From JAHIVB01 sp964574705 (lineage in GTDB: Bacteria > Bacillota_I > Bacilli_A > Izemoplasmatales > Hujiaoplasmataceae): a DNA stretch of 64,000 bases. The notes below the pieces were generated by a model. The model had not been told where the DNA came from, did not search any database, and saw nothing but the letters and a program-made list of their open reading frames with translations. Both the position numbers and the translations under genes were made by a program. Location of the stretch: assembly GCA_964574705.1 (NCBI GenBank), contig CAZNOO010000008.1, positions 13,428 through 77,427 on the forward strand. Reading direction: 5' to 3'. Shown one piece after another: positions 15,987 to 24,665 of this stretch (positions are counted from its first letter, which is position 1; every line of letters starts with the position of its first letter).

Positions 15987-16043
15987 AAATGCATCACCTT
16001 TCATCTTGTACAATATATTTATATCACAAAATCAGAAAAAGAT

Positions 16044-16069
16044 AAATAAAAAAACCCTTTCGGGTTTGT
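16044..16069 (-). terminator. Terminator of the thioredoxin-like gene
   Basis: AAACCC-GAAA-GGGTTT hairpin followed by seven T residues on the minus strand, between the stop at 16082 and tex. Confidence 0.85.
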
Positions 16070-16081
16070 TTATTGTTTGTT

Positions 16082-16600
16082 TTAGTTAAAAGGAGCGTAC
16101 GTTCCAGATTCAACTTCGTTCAGCACTAGAAGAACATCATCAGTACCGACAAATTTCTCTTCATACTGTCCGTTTACAACCGAAATAACCATCGGAGTTC
16201 TCATTGAAGCTTCATTAACCTCAATTAAGAAAGCATCTTTGAACGTGTCGTCGTCTGTCATATTTGCGGTATCAACGAAGAAGATGACTGATCCGTTCTT
16301 TTCGGCTTTATCAATCAATTTCAAAGCGTCTTGTTTAACGGATTCGCAACTTGTACAGGTGTCACTGTAAAAATAGACCAAATAATCTGGAATTTGGACA
16401 GATGATTCGTCTTGTTGAGTAAAGATGTTTTCGTATGCGTCAATTTTCGTAAAATCGTCATAAGATCTTGAAACTGTGAATTGATCGTAAATGAATGCGA
16501 CAAGCACAATTGCTAGAACCGCAAGGATGATTCCGACAATGACTTTAAGTAATAATTGTTCTGGAGTTTGCTTTTTAAAACCTTTTCTATATGTAGCCAT
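16082..16600 (-). CDS. Membrane-anchored thioredoxin-fold protein
   Basis: A single N-terminal transmembrane helix (residues 18-38, LKVIVGIILAVLAIVLVAF) precedes a thioredoxin-like domain with the redox motif CTSC in YFYSDTCTSCESV. The usual cis-proline appears as MRTPMVI. Topology implies the domain is outside the membrane, where it could act as a thiol oxidoreductase; whether it reduces or oxidises substrates cannot be read from sequence. It is a single-gene unit with its own terminator. The thioredoxin reductase at 17987 is cytoplasmic and not an obvious partner. Confidence 0.85.
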   Translation of the reverse strand: MATYRKGFKKQTPEQLLLKVIVGIILAVLAIVLVAFIYDQFTVSRSYDDFTKIDAYENIFTQQDESSVQIPDYLVYFYSDTCTSCESVKQDALKLIDKAEKNGSVIFFVDTANMTDDDTFKDAFLIEVNEASMRTPMVISVVNGQYEEKFVGTDDVLLVLNEVESGTYAPFN

Positions 16601-16676
16601 ATTTTCACCTCAGCATGTATCATTTTACATAATTTTCTCTTTTTTTGCAAGTATTATTTATTTAATCCCCAAAACT

Positions 16677-17024
16677 TCATAATTCCTTTTTTTCGAGGAC
16701 ACAAAAGCCAATTGCGTATTCTCGTTCATGAGAGATTGAAAGGTGAACTTGCTTGTCCAGATATACAGGAGATTTCAAGTAAGGTCTTCCCGACTCATCG
16801 TTGAGTATGACAAGTTCATCCATTCCTTTAAAACCATCATATGACTGAAAAGCTTTCTTAATTGCTTCTTTGACCGCAAAGCGACCAGCCAAGTACTCTT
16901 GTTGCCTTTTATCTGATTGATAAGAACTTCTTTGAATGATTTCTTCTGAACTAAGAATTTTAGGAATAAGACTCTCAGAAACTCTAGAAATTTCGACAAT
17001 ATCGACTCCGATACCTATAATCAT
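16677..17024 (-). CDS. acpS: Holo-acyl-carrier-protein synthase
   Basis: AcpS transfers 4'-phosphopantetheine from CoA to acyl carrier protein. The 115-residue protein has the metal-binding GIGVDIVEISR at the N-terminus, the second signature LAGRFAVKEAIKKAF near residue 45, and LSISHEREYAIGFC. Length matches the family. Its ATG overlaps the whiA stop by four bases, so it is the last gene of the hprK-lgt-trxB-whiA-acpS operon. Fatty-acid or other acyl-carrier pathways are therefore expected elsewhere. Confidence 0.95.
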   Translation of the reverse strand: MIIGIGVDIVEISRVSESLIPKILSSEEIIQRSSYQSDKRQQEYLAGRFAVKEAIKKAFQSYDGFKGMDELVILNDESGRPYLKSPVYLDKQVHLSISHEREYAIGFCVLEKKEL

Positions 17025-17974
17025 GAGACGACCTCCTCTTCAATCAATAATTTCTGTGCCAAATCTTTGATTGCACGATAACGATGGTTAAGCGCCGATT
17101 TCGAGATTTGCTCATCGTAATGTTCCAATGAAGCAAATGACAGTTCGTGTAATGTCGATTCCGGGTAAGTTTTCCTTAAGAAAATAGCTTCTTTCATGCT
17201 TTTAGGAATTTGATCATGAAGGTGCTTCTCTATAATTTCAATATACTCGAGTTGCTTAATTCCTGCATCAATTGCTTTTCTTTCGTTTGCAATATCACAA
17301 TTAATAACTCGATTGATTGAATTTTTGAAATCTCTTTTAATTCGCGAATCTTCATATTCAAACAATGAATTCGTCGCGCCAACCACTTTTAAGAAGTCCG
17401 CAATTTTTTCCGCTTCCTTAATATAAGCAATGTATCCTCTCTTGTTTTTGGATACTTTCGCATTTAAAGCAAATTCTTTAGAAATAGTTTGAATGACTTC
17501 AGCTTGAGGAAGAGAGAAGGTTTGAATTTCAAGATGATAAGATGAAGTTTCCGGACTATTCAAAGATCCACCTGCTAGAAATGCGCCTCTTAAATATGCT
17601 TTCTTGCAGCAATCTTTTTCGACCAATTCCGGACTGGTTTCCTGAAAAAACATGGCGTTCTTTCCTAAAAGAGACAAATCATTGATGATAAAATCAACTT
17701 TGTCATGAACTGATAACAAAAACAAATCGTGTTTTTGAAATTTAGTCTGTTTTTTGCTTAAGATTGTCAATTCTACCTTGTAAATGTCTTTCAACAGTTT
17801 TGTAACTTTTCGTATCACTGCATTATTGGTTGATTGAAATACAAGTTGAATTCCGGAACTTGAAAGTTCGATGGATCCACCAATGTGAAATAAAGCCGAT
17901 AATTCGGCTTTATTGCAGCACTCCAAATGATGGAGACTAGAAAGTTCAGTTTTTACTGTGGTGGAAAAAGACAT
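17021..17974 (-). CDS. whiA: Sporulation/cell-division regulator WhiA
   Basis: WhiA is a DNA-binding protein with a LAGLIDADG-homing-endonuclease-like N-terminal fold and a C-terminal helix-turn-helix. Visible are the N-terminal CCNKAELSALFHIGGSI, the YLRGAFLAGGSLNSPE block of the second repeat near residue 127, and the C-terminal SLEHYDEQISKSALNHRYRAI helix-turn-helix. Start ATG has GGAGTG upstream. In Firmicutes rapZ and yvcK usually sit just upstream of whiA; here trxB is directly upstream, so those genes are missing from this place. Confidence 0.95.
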   Translation of the reverse strand: MSFSTTVKTELSSLHHLECCNKAELSALFHIGGSIELSSSGIQLVFQSTNNAVIRKVTKLLKDIYKVELTILSKKQTKFQKHDLFLLSVHDKVDFIINDLSLLGKNAMFFQETSPELVEKDCCKKAYLRGAFLAGGSLNSPETSSYHLEIQTFSLPQAEVIQTISKEFALNAKVSKNKRGYIAYIKEAEKIADFLKVVGATNSLFEYEDSRIKRDFKNSINRVINCDIANERKAIDAGIKQLEYIEIIEKHLHDQIPKSMKEAIFLRKTYPESTLHELSFASLEHYDEQISKSALNHRYRAIKDLAQKLLIEEEVVS

Positions 17975-17986
17975 GAAATCACTCCG

Positions 17987-18904
17987 TTAATTTAAATGAT
18001 CGATATATTTCACAGCCGAAAGTGCCGCGATGGCACCGTCGGATATGGCTGTAACGATAAAACGATAATCTTTTTTTGTGACATCTCCGCAAGCGAATAC
18101 GCCAGGAATCTGAGTTGCCATTTCTTGATTCACTTTGATATATCCTGTTTGATCGGTTTTCATGAAGCTGGATAAAAATGTCGTATCAGCATTGTTTCCA
18201 ACATAGACAAATGCTCCAGCACAAGGTATCAATTCGCTCAGATCGGTTTTTTTATCTAAAACCCACACGCCTTCGAGACTTTCGTGTCCTTCAAACTTGA
18301 TGACTGAAGTGTTTAGAAGAACGTCAATTCTATCATGTTTCAAAACTTTTTCAACAATCGACTCGGATGCCGTGAAACGCTCCATCTCATGGATGATCGT
18401 TACCCTTTTTGCAAGTTCAACCAAGTATAAACACTCTTCAAGCGCGGAGTCGCCTCCGCCTATCATGACGACATTTTCGCCTTCAAAGAATCGTCCATCA
18501 CAAACGGCACAATAAGAAATTCCTTTTGCGGTGTACATCTCTTCATTTTCTACACCTAAAAGCTTAGGTTTCGTACCTGTCGCAAGGATGATTGCTTTTG
18601 AGTAATACACTGTTTTTTCACAGTGAACCACAAATGAAGAATCTATTCTTTCTATTTTTGTTACAAGTGCTTTTTCAATTCGAATGTTCGAATCGGTAAT
18701 ATGGTTAATCATCTTCTGAACAAGTTCTTCTGCATTAACCTGCCCAAATCCCAAATAGTTATCAATTTGATAGGTGGAACGAATTCTTCCTCCGGGCATG
18801 CTTTTATCTAGAATGAGAACATTCTTGTTTGCTTTTTTCGCATAAAGAGCTGCCATCATTCCAGCTGGCCCGGCTCCGACAATCAAAACATCCTCAATTA
18901 TCAT
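17987..18904 (-). CDS. trxB: Thioredoxin-disulfide reductase
   Basis: A 305-residue low-molecular-weight flavin reductase. FAD-binding GAGPAGMMAALYAKKA is at the N-terminus, the redox-active CAVCDG near residue 133, NADPH-binding GGGDSALEE near 155, and the C-terminal FAD motif VFACGDV near 270. It reduces thioredoxin with NADPH; because the substrate class cannot be fully separated from ferredoxin- or bacillithiol-linked relatives by eye, the exact electron donor is less certain. Its start overlaps the lgt stop (ATGA). Confidence 0.94.
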   Translation of the reverse strand: MIIEDVLIVGAGPAGMMAALYAKKANKNVLILDKSMPGGRIRSTYQIDNYLGFGQVNAEELVQKMINHITDSNIRIEKALVTKIERIDSSFVVHCEKTVYYSKAIILATGTKPKLLGVENEEMYTAKGISYCAVCDGRFFEGENVVMIGGGDSALEECLYLVELAKRVTIIHEMERFTASESIVEKVLKHDRIDVLLNTSVIKFEGHESLEGVWVLDKKTDLSELIPCAGAFVYVGNNADTTFLSSFMKTDQTGYIKVNQEMATQIPGVFACGDVTKKDYRFIVTAISDGAIAALSAVKYIDHLN

Positions 18905-20166
18905 GATTCTATTTCTGCAACTTCTTCCTTTTTATAGCCAAAGTACCCAGGAACAGTCTCGTAAGTCATTCCTTTTCTTTTCGTCCTGATTAAAAGTGAT
19001 AATAGAATTCCCCCGATAATCATGATGACGCTTGTAACGATTGCTGATTTGAATGTCATTCCAAGGAATTGGAATACAAGCGGATCGGTTCTCATTGTTT
19101 CGATAAATATTCTTACGGATCCGTACCAAATCAAATACAGGCTCAGCAATTCTCCGAAATGAATCTTCTTGACTCTTCTAAGAACCAACATCAAGGCGAA
19201 TCCAATTAAATTCAAAGAGGATTCATAGAAAAAGGTAGGATGATAGTATCCCGTTAAAGGCTCTACACCGATTCCGTGTAGCCCTCTGATAATATACATG
19301 TTGTTCACAATAAACTGGGGTAGATGAAGCGTATAACGAAGATAATTGAATTGCTCCTCCAAAGAAAGATTCGCAACACCTCCTGTCATTCCTCCAACCA
19401 ACCCACCGTGAGCTTCTTGGTTGAAGAAATTTCCCCAACGTCCAAAAGCTTGAGCAACGATGAATCCAACGGCAATAATGTCGATAACCTTAAATATATC
19501 GATTTTTTTCTTTTTCGTATAGAAATATGCACATATAACTGCGGTCACAAACGCACCGTGAATTGCAAGTCCGGATAACCCGAAGCTTGAAAAGTCTAAG
19601 GTACCACTTGAAAATCCGATGGCTCGCAAGAGAGATGGGAAAAAATCTCCATAGAAGAAAGAATCCCATTCAAAAACAACGTACCATAGTCTAGCACCTA
19701 GAATTGAAACTGGCACAATCCATAAGAACCCATCAATCAAATCATCTTGTTTGATTCCGGTTCTTTTAGCTTCACGAAGCCCGATTGTTAGTGCAACTGC
19801 GATTCCAGTCATGATAAATACAGAATAAAAGACAATCGATCTACCAAAGATTGTTAATGCTCTATTGTCCAAAGTATAAATTGCTTTAATCACGGTATCT
19901 TGTTTAATCGTAGAATATTGGCTTTCAAAGACACTCCATCTTGTGAAATAGGCATTGTCTTTATTGTCGGGTTCTGAAGGGGGCGTGATGTCACAAGTCA
20001 CTCCTACGACACAGGTTACAGTTTTTAAAACAGTCTCGTCATAATCAACAAATGTAACTGTATATTGGTCTCCAGCATTAAGAGTAACGTCATTGACACA
20101 ACCAGATAACCCTAGAAGCGATATTGCTAATAATAAGAGCGTTAGTATTTTAATTGGATTTTTCAT
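18901..20166 (-). CDS. lgt: Prolipoprotein diacylglyceryl transferase with N-terminal lipoprotein domain
   Basis: Residues about 110-395 are a normal Lgt: multiple membrane helices, the HGAFV motif, and the family signature GRWGNFFNQEAHGG near residue 240. Lgt adds diacylglycerol to the lipobox cysteine of prelipoproteins. Unusually, the protein begins with its own signal peptide and lipobox (LSGC, Cys23), followed by an extracytoplasmic segment of about 75 residues with the pattern YTVTFVDYDETVLKTVTC, as in Listeria-Bacteroides/InlB-B repeats. Lgt enzymes have an external N-terminus, so the topology fits. It may lipidate itself. Typical Lgt is 260-300 residues; this one is 421. Overlaps hprK upstream and trxB downstream. 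Confidence 0.93.
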   Translation of the reverse strand: MKNPIKILTLLLLAISLLGLSGCVNDVTLNAGDQYTVTFVDYDETVLKTVTCVVGVTCDITPPSEPDNKDNAYFTRWSVFESQYSTIKQDTVIKAIYTLDNRALTIFGRSIVFYSVFIMTGIAVALTIGLREAKRTGIKQDDLIDGFLWIVPVSILGARLWYVVFEWDSFFYGDFFPSLLRAIGFSSGTLDFSSFGLSGLAIHGAFVTAVICAYFYTKKKKIDIFKVIDIIAVGFIVAQAFGRWGNFFNQEAHGGLVGGMTGGVANLSLEEQFNYLRYTLHLPQFIVNNMYIIRGLHGIGVEPLTGYYHPTFFYESSLNLIGFALMLVLRRVKKIHFGELLSLYLIWYGSVRIFIETMRTDPLVFQFLGMTFKSAIVTSVIMIIGGILLSLLIRTKRKGMTYETVPGYFGYKKEEVAEIES

Positions 20167-21110
20167 TCTTCATCCTTCTCTTTCGTCCGGTTTTCCTCTA
20201 TCTTGCGGATCAGATTATCATTAAACTCTTTAGCGGAATGATAACCTAATGCTTTCGATTTGAAATCAATAGCTGCGGCTTCAACCAAAGTTGCGGTGTT
20301 TCTAGCCTCAGTAATCGGAATTTGAACTCTTGTGACTTCGGTTTCGAAAATAAGTTGTTTTTCTTCTTCAAGTCCAAGTCTGTCAAATTTCTTAAACGAA
20401 TCCCAAGTTTCTAGTTGAACGAGCATAGAAATTCTTTTGCTTTCTCGATAAGCTTTCGCTCCGAATAAGTATACAACATTTACAATTCCTATTCCGCGAA
20501 TTTCAAGATTTTTCTTTAGTAATTCGGGTGCTTCGCCAATCAATATTCCTTTTTCAATTTGATATATTTCAACCACGTCATCCGCGACGAGCATATATCC
20601 TCTGCGGATTAATTCAAGTGCAACTTCGCTTTTTCCAAGTCCGCTTGCCCCTGTTATAAGTACTCCAACACCATTGATATCCATGAGAACTCCATGCATC
20701 GTTGTTTTCTCGGCCAGTTTTGCTTGAAGGAATGCGAAACATTCACTAAAAAGCGATGAAGTACTATATTGACTTTTTAACACTGGAATGTTGAACTCAC
20801 TTCCGAGTCTCAAGAATATTTCCGGAACTACAACATTCTTTGAAAAAATGAATGCTGGTGGTTGTTTTTCAAATAGCATTCGAACTCTGATGTTTTGATC
20901 CGTTTCACTTAGCCAATGAAAAAAAGTTCCTTCTTTTGAGCCAATGATTTGGATTCTGTCGTTTTCATAGAAGTCGAACAACCCTGCCAGTTCAAGCCCA
21001 GGCTTGGAAAGGCTTGGATTCTTAACGCTTCTGTTGATTCCCTCTTCGCCGGACAATATTTCCAGTTTTAATGCAATAATAACTTCTTTGATAGTTAATT
21101 TTCTTGCCAC
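20163..21110 (-). CDS. hprK: HPr kinase/phosphorylase
   Basis: HprK phosphorylates and dephosphorylates Ser46 of HPr and so governs carbon catabolite control. The Walker A motif is GASGLGKSE near residue 153, followed by LVADDVVEI and the family signature region LEIRGIGIVNV. I place the start at a GTG at 21110, which has AAGGTG six bases upstream and gives the usual opening (MARKLTIKEVI). A GTG at 21119 overlaps the upstream stop but has no properly spaced ribosome site. Its last codons overlap the lgt start; hprK-lgt adjacency is a common Firmicutes arrangement. Confidence 0.95.
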   Translation of the reverse strand: MARKLTIKEVIIALKLEILSGEEGINRSVKNPSLSKPGLELAGLFDFYENDRIQIIGSKEGTFFHWLSETDQNIRVRMLFEKQPPAFIFSKNVVVPEIFLRLGSEFNIPVLKSQYSTSSLFSECFAFLQAKLAEKTTMHGVLMDINGVGVLITGASGLGKSEVALELIRRGYMLVADDVVEIYQIEKGILIGEAPELLKKNLEIRGIGIVNVVYLFGAKAYRESKRISMLVQLETWDSFKKFDRLGLEEEKQLIFETEVTRVQIPITEARNTATLVEAAAIDFKSKALGYHSAKEFNDNLIRKIEENRTKEKDEE

Positions 21111-21115
21111 AAAAA

Positions 21116-21682
21116 TCACCTTCTGTTTTTTTGTTTAATGAAATGCATTGTAATGGCTTTAACGCCTCTAACATAAGCGTTTTTGATGAATAATCTGCTT
21201 ACTTGCAGAAGTATCACTAAGAACAGCGGGTAAAGAACACTAATAAATGTGATGTAGTCTCCAAGAATATATAAATCCATCAAGTAAAAAAACACAACAT
21301 TAATCAAGAAAAATATCAACCCGGATGAATACAATACGATTTTAATGTATTTTTTCATCAAAAACGTTTTATATGCTTCTTCAAATACAGTAAAAGCGGC
21401 TGCGAGTATCAGAAACACATAACTGTTTTGTACCGTCGCGAGATGGAATATCAAATTTATGAGATAAATCAATATTGCATTGATTAAGAAGCTGACAATA
21501 AGATTAACGACAAAACTTGAAGAATATCGGCTTGCAAGATCAATTCGAATAACATTGTTTCCTGATGGTTTGCCGTTTTTCTTCGTCTCTTTTTTTTCTT
21601 CTTTTTGCTTGTTTTTTACTTCCTCAATCAATTTTTCAAGATCTTCGATGTCTTTTCTGAGATCTTTATCGAATTTATCCAT
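21116..21682 (-). CDS. Membrane protein with charged N-terminal coiled coil
   Basis: Not recognised. The first ~45 residues are highly charged and probably coiled coil (LEKLIEEVKNKQKEEKKETK), followed by about four to five hydrophobic helices between residues 55 and 165 and a basic tail (FIKQKNRR). The start at 21682 has GAGGA nine bases upstream; a TTG at 21691 would leave almost no spacing. It is the first gene of the hprK-lgt operon, ending five bases before hprK. In gram-positive relatives this position is often held by small phage-holin-like or DUF membrane genes, but I cannot assign a family. Confidence 0.75.
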   Translation of the reverse strand: MDKFDKDLRKDIEDLEKLIEEVKNKQKEEKKETKKNGKPSGNNVIRIDLASRYSSSFVVNLIVSFLINAILIYLINLIFHLATVQNSYVFLILAAAFTVFEEAYKTFLMKKYIKIVLYSSGLIFFLINVVFFYLMDLYILGDYITFISVLYPLFLVILLQVSRLFIKNAYVRGVKAITMHFIKQKNRR

Positions 21683-21764
21683 GAGTTTCAATCCTCAATT
21701 CGTAAATCTACTACTATCATATCATAAAATGTGTGAATAATCTTCAAAAAAATCGGGATTACTT

Positions 21765-21796
21765 GTTAAAAAACAAGTAGCCGGAGCTACTTGTCC
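21765..21796 (-). terminator. Terminator of uvrA
   Basis: ACAAGTAGC / GCTACTTGT stem with a short CCGG-centred loop followed by six T residues on the minus strand. It overlaps the uvrA stop codon. Confidence 0.85.
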
Positions 21797-24606
21797 TTCG
21801 AAAGAATTGGCTTTAAATATTGACCCGTGTAACTTCTTTTTTCCTTGACGATGGCTTCGGGAGTGCCGACAGCGAGGATTTCTCCTCCCCTGTCTCCTCC
21901 TTCGGGTCCAAGATCAATGATATAGTCAGCAACCTTGATAACGTCAAGATTATGTTCGATGACAACTACGGTAGCGCCTTTGGACACAATGTTGTGTAAG
22001 ACGTCAAGCAAGTTCACAATGTCATGACTATGTAATCCGGTTGTCGGTTCATCCAGGATGTAAATTGATTTGTCGGTAATTCTTTTATACAGTTCGCTTG
22101 CAAGTTTCACTCTTTGAGCTTCACCGCCGGAAAGTGTAGTAGAAGACTGTCCGAGTCTGATGTATCCCAAGCCTACGTCGTTAATGGTTTTCAATTTGTT
22201 ATAGATTTTAGGAATGTTCTGAAAGAAGTCACATGCCTCTTCAACTGTCATGTGTAAAACTTCCGCAATTGACTTACCTTTGTATTTAACCTGGAGTGTT
22301 TCCTGATTGTATCGTTTCCCGTGACACTCTTCACACTCAACGTAAATGTCAGGCATAAAGTGCATCTCGATTTTAATTAATCCATCTCCAGAACAATGTT
22401 CGCATCTTCCGCCTTTGACATTGAAAGAGAAACGGCCTTTATTGTATCCTCTTAGTTTCGCTTCCTTCGTTTCGGAATATAGATCTCGAATATCATTGAA
22501 TACTCCGGTATAAGTAGCTGGATTACTTCTGGGGGTTCTTCCAATCGGAGATTGGTCAATGTCGATGATTTTATCAAAGACTTCGTAACCTGTAATATCC
22601 TTGCAGGCACCTGCCACTTCATTTCTTCTAGTAATACGATTAATCAGTCCTTTAAACAGCACTTCATTCACAAGACTTGATTTCCCAGATCCCGAAACGC
22701 CTGTCACAACCGTTAAACAGCCAATTGGAATGTGAACGTCAATGTTCTTGAGATTGTTTTGGCTCGCCCCCAAAATGGATAGATAGCCTCTTTCTGGTGT
22801 TCTTCTAGAGGATGGAATCTCTATTCTCATTCTGCCGCTCAAATAGGCTCCAGTTATTGACTTTTCTTCAAAGACAATCTGATCGGGTGTTCCAGCAAAC
22901 ACGACTTCGCCGCCGTGCTCTCCAGCACCAGGCCCAATGTCTACTAAGAAATCACTTGATTCAATCATTTCAGTATCATGTTCAACAACAATCATTGTGT
23001 TTCCTAAATCTCGCATGCCCTTCAAAGTGTCGATGAGACGGCGATTGTCTTTTTGATGAAGGCCAATGCTTGGTTCGTCAAGAACATAGAGGACTCCGGT
23101 TAATCGAGAGCCAATTTGAGTCGCTAGACGGATTCGCTGTGCTTCTCCTCCAGAAAGAGAACCTGAGGATCTGCTTAATGTTAAGTAATCGAGTCCGACA
23201 TTGTTAAGAAAAGACAATCTTTCTTTAATTTCCTTTAAAATCGGTCTGGCAATTTCCTTTTCCTTTGAAGAAAGCTTTAATTTATCAAGAAACTCAAGTA
23301 AATGGAGAATTGAAAATGCAGTGAAATCAAAAATGTTGATTCCGCCCACGCGAACAGATAAAGCCTCTTCGCTTAATCTTTTTCCATGACAAACTTCGCA
23401 AGGAATATCGTTCATCATCGTTTCTATCCAGTCACGAATCATTCTAGAGGTCGTTTCTCTATACCTTCTTTCAAGGCTATTGATGATACCTTCATAACTT
23501 CTTTTTGATTGATGTAGGTAACTTCCGGTTTTTGATTGGAAGGTATAGTCAACAACCTGATTCGAACCATATAATAAGAGTGATTTTTGATTTTCTGATA
23601 GTTTTACAAAAGGTGTGTAAATGTCTATTTTATGCGCTTTACACGTTTGAATGACCTGTTGAAGATAGATGGACTCCGTATTAGCGTATTTATCGAATAC
23701 GCCTTCCATAATTGATTTCTCTGGATGCGGTATTAACAAGGCTTCATCAATTTTTCTTTTGAACCCCAAACCTGAACATTCTGGGCAAGCTCCATAAGGG
23801 GAATTGAATGAAAACAACCTTGGTTCCAACGCTTGAACCGTGAATCCACAATGAGGGCAACTTAGATGTTCGCTGAACAGTTCTTCTTTATCATCAATTA
23901 ACACCTTTGCCAAACCTTCTGACAGTTTCGTAGCGGTTTCTAATGAGTCATATACTCTGGATCTAATTCCGTCCTTAATAACAACGCGATCAATGATGAC
24001 GTCAATATCGTATCTTTTTGTTTTTTCGAGCACGATTTCTTCATCTAGCTCATGGTATTCTCCATTAAGTCTGATTCTTGTATATCCATCTTTTCTTAAA
24101 CCTTCAATGGTCTTTTCATGAGTTCCTTTTTTTCCTCTTACCACAGGAGACATGATGATGACTTTGGAATCCTCATTGGAGAGAACGCGGTTTGTCATCT
24201 CTTGAATTGATTGAGAAGTGATTTCTATCCCGTGTTCAGGGCAATATGCTTTTCCAATTCTCGCATAGAGTAAGCGTACATAGTCATAAATTTCCGTGAC
24301 GGTTCCCACAGTAGATCTCGGGTTGTTTGAGGTGGTTTTCTGATCAATCGAAATGGCTGGAGATAAACCTTCAATTGAATCAACATCCGGTTTTTCCATG
24401 TTGCCAAGAAATTGTCTTGCATAGGCGCTTAACGACTCAACATAGCGTCTTCTGCCCTCTTCATATATCGTATCAAATGCCAAACTGGTCTTTCCGGAAC
24501 CGGAAAGACCTGTCATAACAATTAATTTATTTTTTGGAAGTGTCAGATTGATAGATTTTAAATTATTCTCTCTGGCGCCTCTAATGATTATTGAATCATT
24601 CATCAT
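21787..24606 (-). CDS. uvrA: Excinuclease ABC subunit A
   Basis: UvrA is the damage-recognising ATPase of nucleotide excision repair. The 939-residue protein has two ABC modules: Walker A GLSGSGKTSLAF near residue 34 and GVSGSGKSSLVNE near 635, with signature motifs LSGGEAQRIRLA and LSGGEAQRVKLA. Two zinc sites are seen, CPHC-n-CPEC near 250 and CEHC-n-CEEC near 740. Start is ATG ATG with AAGGTG upstream, so either methionine may be used. No uvrB or uvrC is adjacent. Confidence 0.97.
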   Translation of the reverse strand: MMNDSIIIRGARENNLKSINLTLPKNKLIVMTGLSGSGKTSLAFDTIYEEGRRRYVESLSAYARQFLGNMEKPDVDSIEGLSPAISIDQKTTSNNPRSTVGTVTEIYDYVRLLYARIGKAYCPEHGIEITSQSIQEMTNRVLSNEDSKVIIMSPVVRGKKGTHEKTIEGLRKDGYTRIRLNGEYHELDEEIVLEKTKRYDIDVIIDRVVIKDGIRSRVYDSLETATKLSEGLAKVLIDDKEELFSEHLSCPHCGFTVQALEPRLFSFNSPYGACPECSGLGFKRKIDEALLIPHPEKSIMEGVFDKYANTESIYLQQVIQTCKAHKIDIYTPFVKLSENQKSLLLYGSNQVVDYTFQSKTGSYLHQSKRSYEGIINSLERRYRETTSRMIRDWIETMMNDIPCEVCHGKRLSEEALSVRVGGINIFDFTAFSILHLLEFLDKLKLSSKEKEIARPILKEIKERLSFLNNVGLDYLTLSRSSGSLSGGEAQRIRLATQIGSRLTGVLYVLDEPSIGLHQKDNRRLIDTLKGMRDLGNTMIVVEHDTEMIESSDFLVDIGPGAGEHGGEVVFAGTPDQIVFEEKSITGAYLSGRMRIEIPSSRRTPERGYLSILGASQNNLKNIDVHIPIGCLTVVTGVSGSGKSSLVNEVLFKGLINRITRRNEVAGACKDITGYEVFDKIIDIDQSPIGRTPRSNPATYTGVFNDIRDLYSETKEAKLRGYNKGRFSFNVKGGRCEHCSGDGLIKIEMHFMPDIYVECEECHGKRYNQETLQVKYKGKSIAEVLHMTVEEACDFFQNIPKIYNKLKTINDVGLGYIRLGQSSTTLSGGEAQRVKLASELYKRITDKSIYILDEPTTGLHSHDIVNLLDVLHNIVSKGATVVVIEHNLDVIKVADYIIDLGPEGGDRGGEILAVGTPEAIVKEKRSYTGQYLKPILSKDK

Positions 24607-24665
24607 TTATCACCTTTTCTCATTATATCACAGGAAGCAAGCTCTGATGAATCTGACGACCATCG

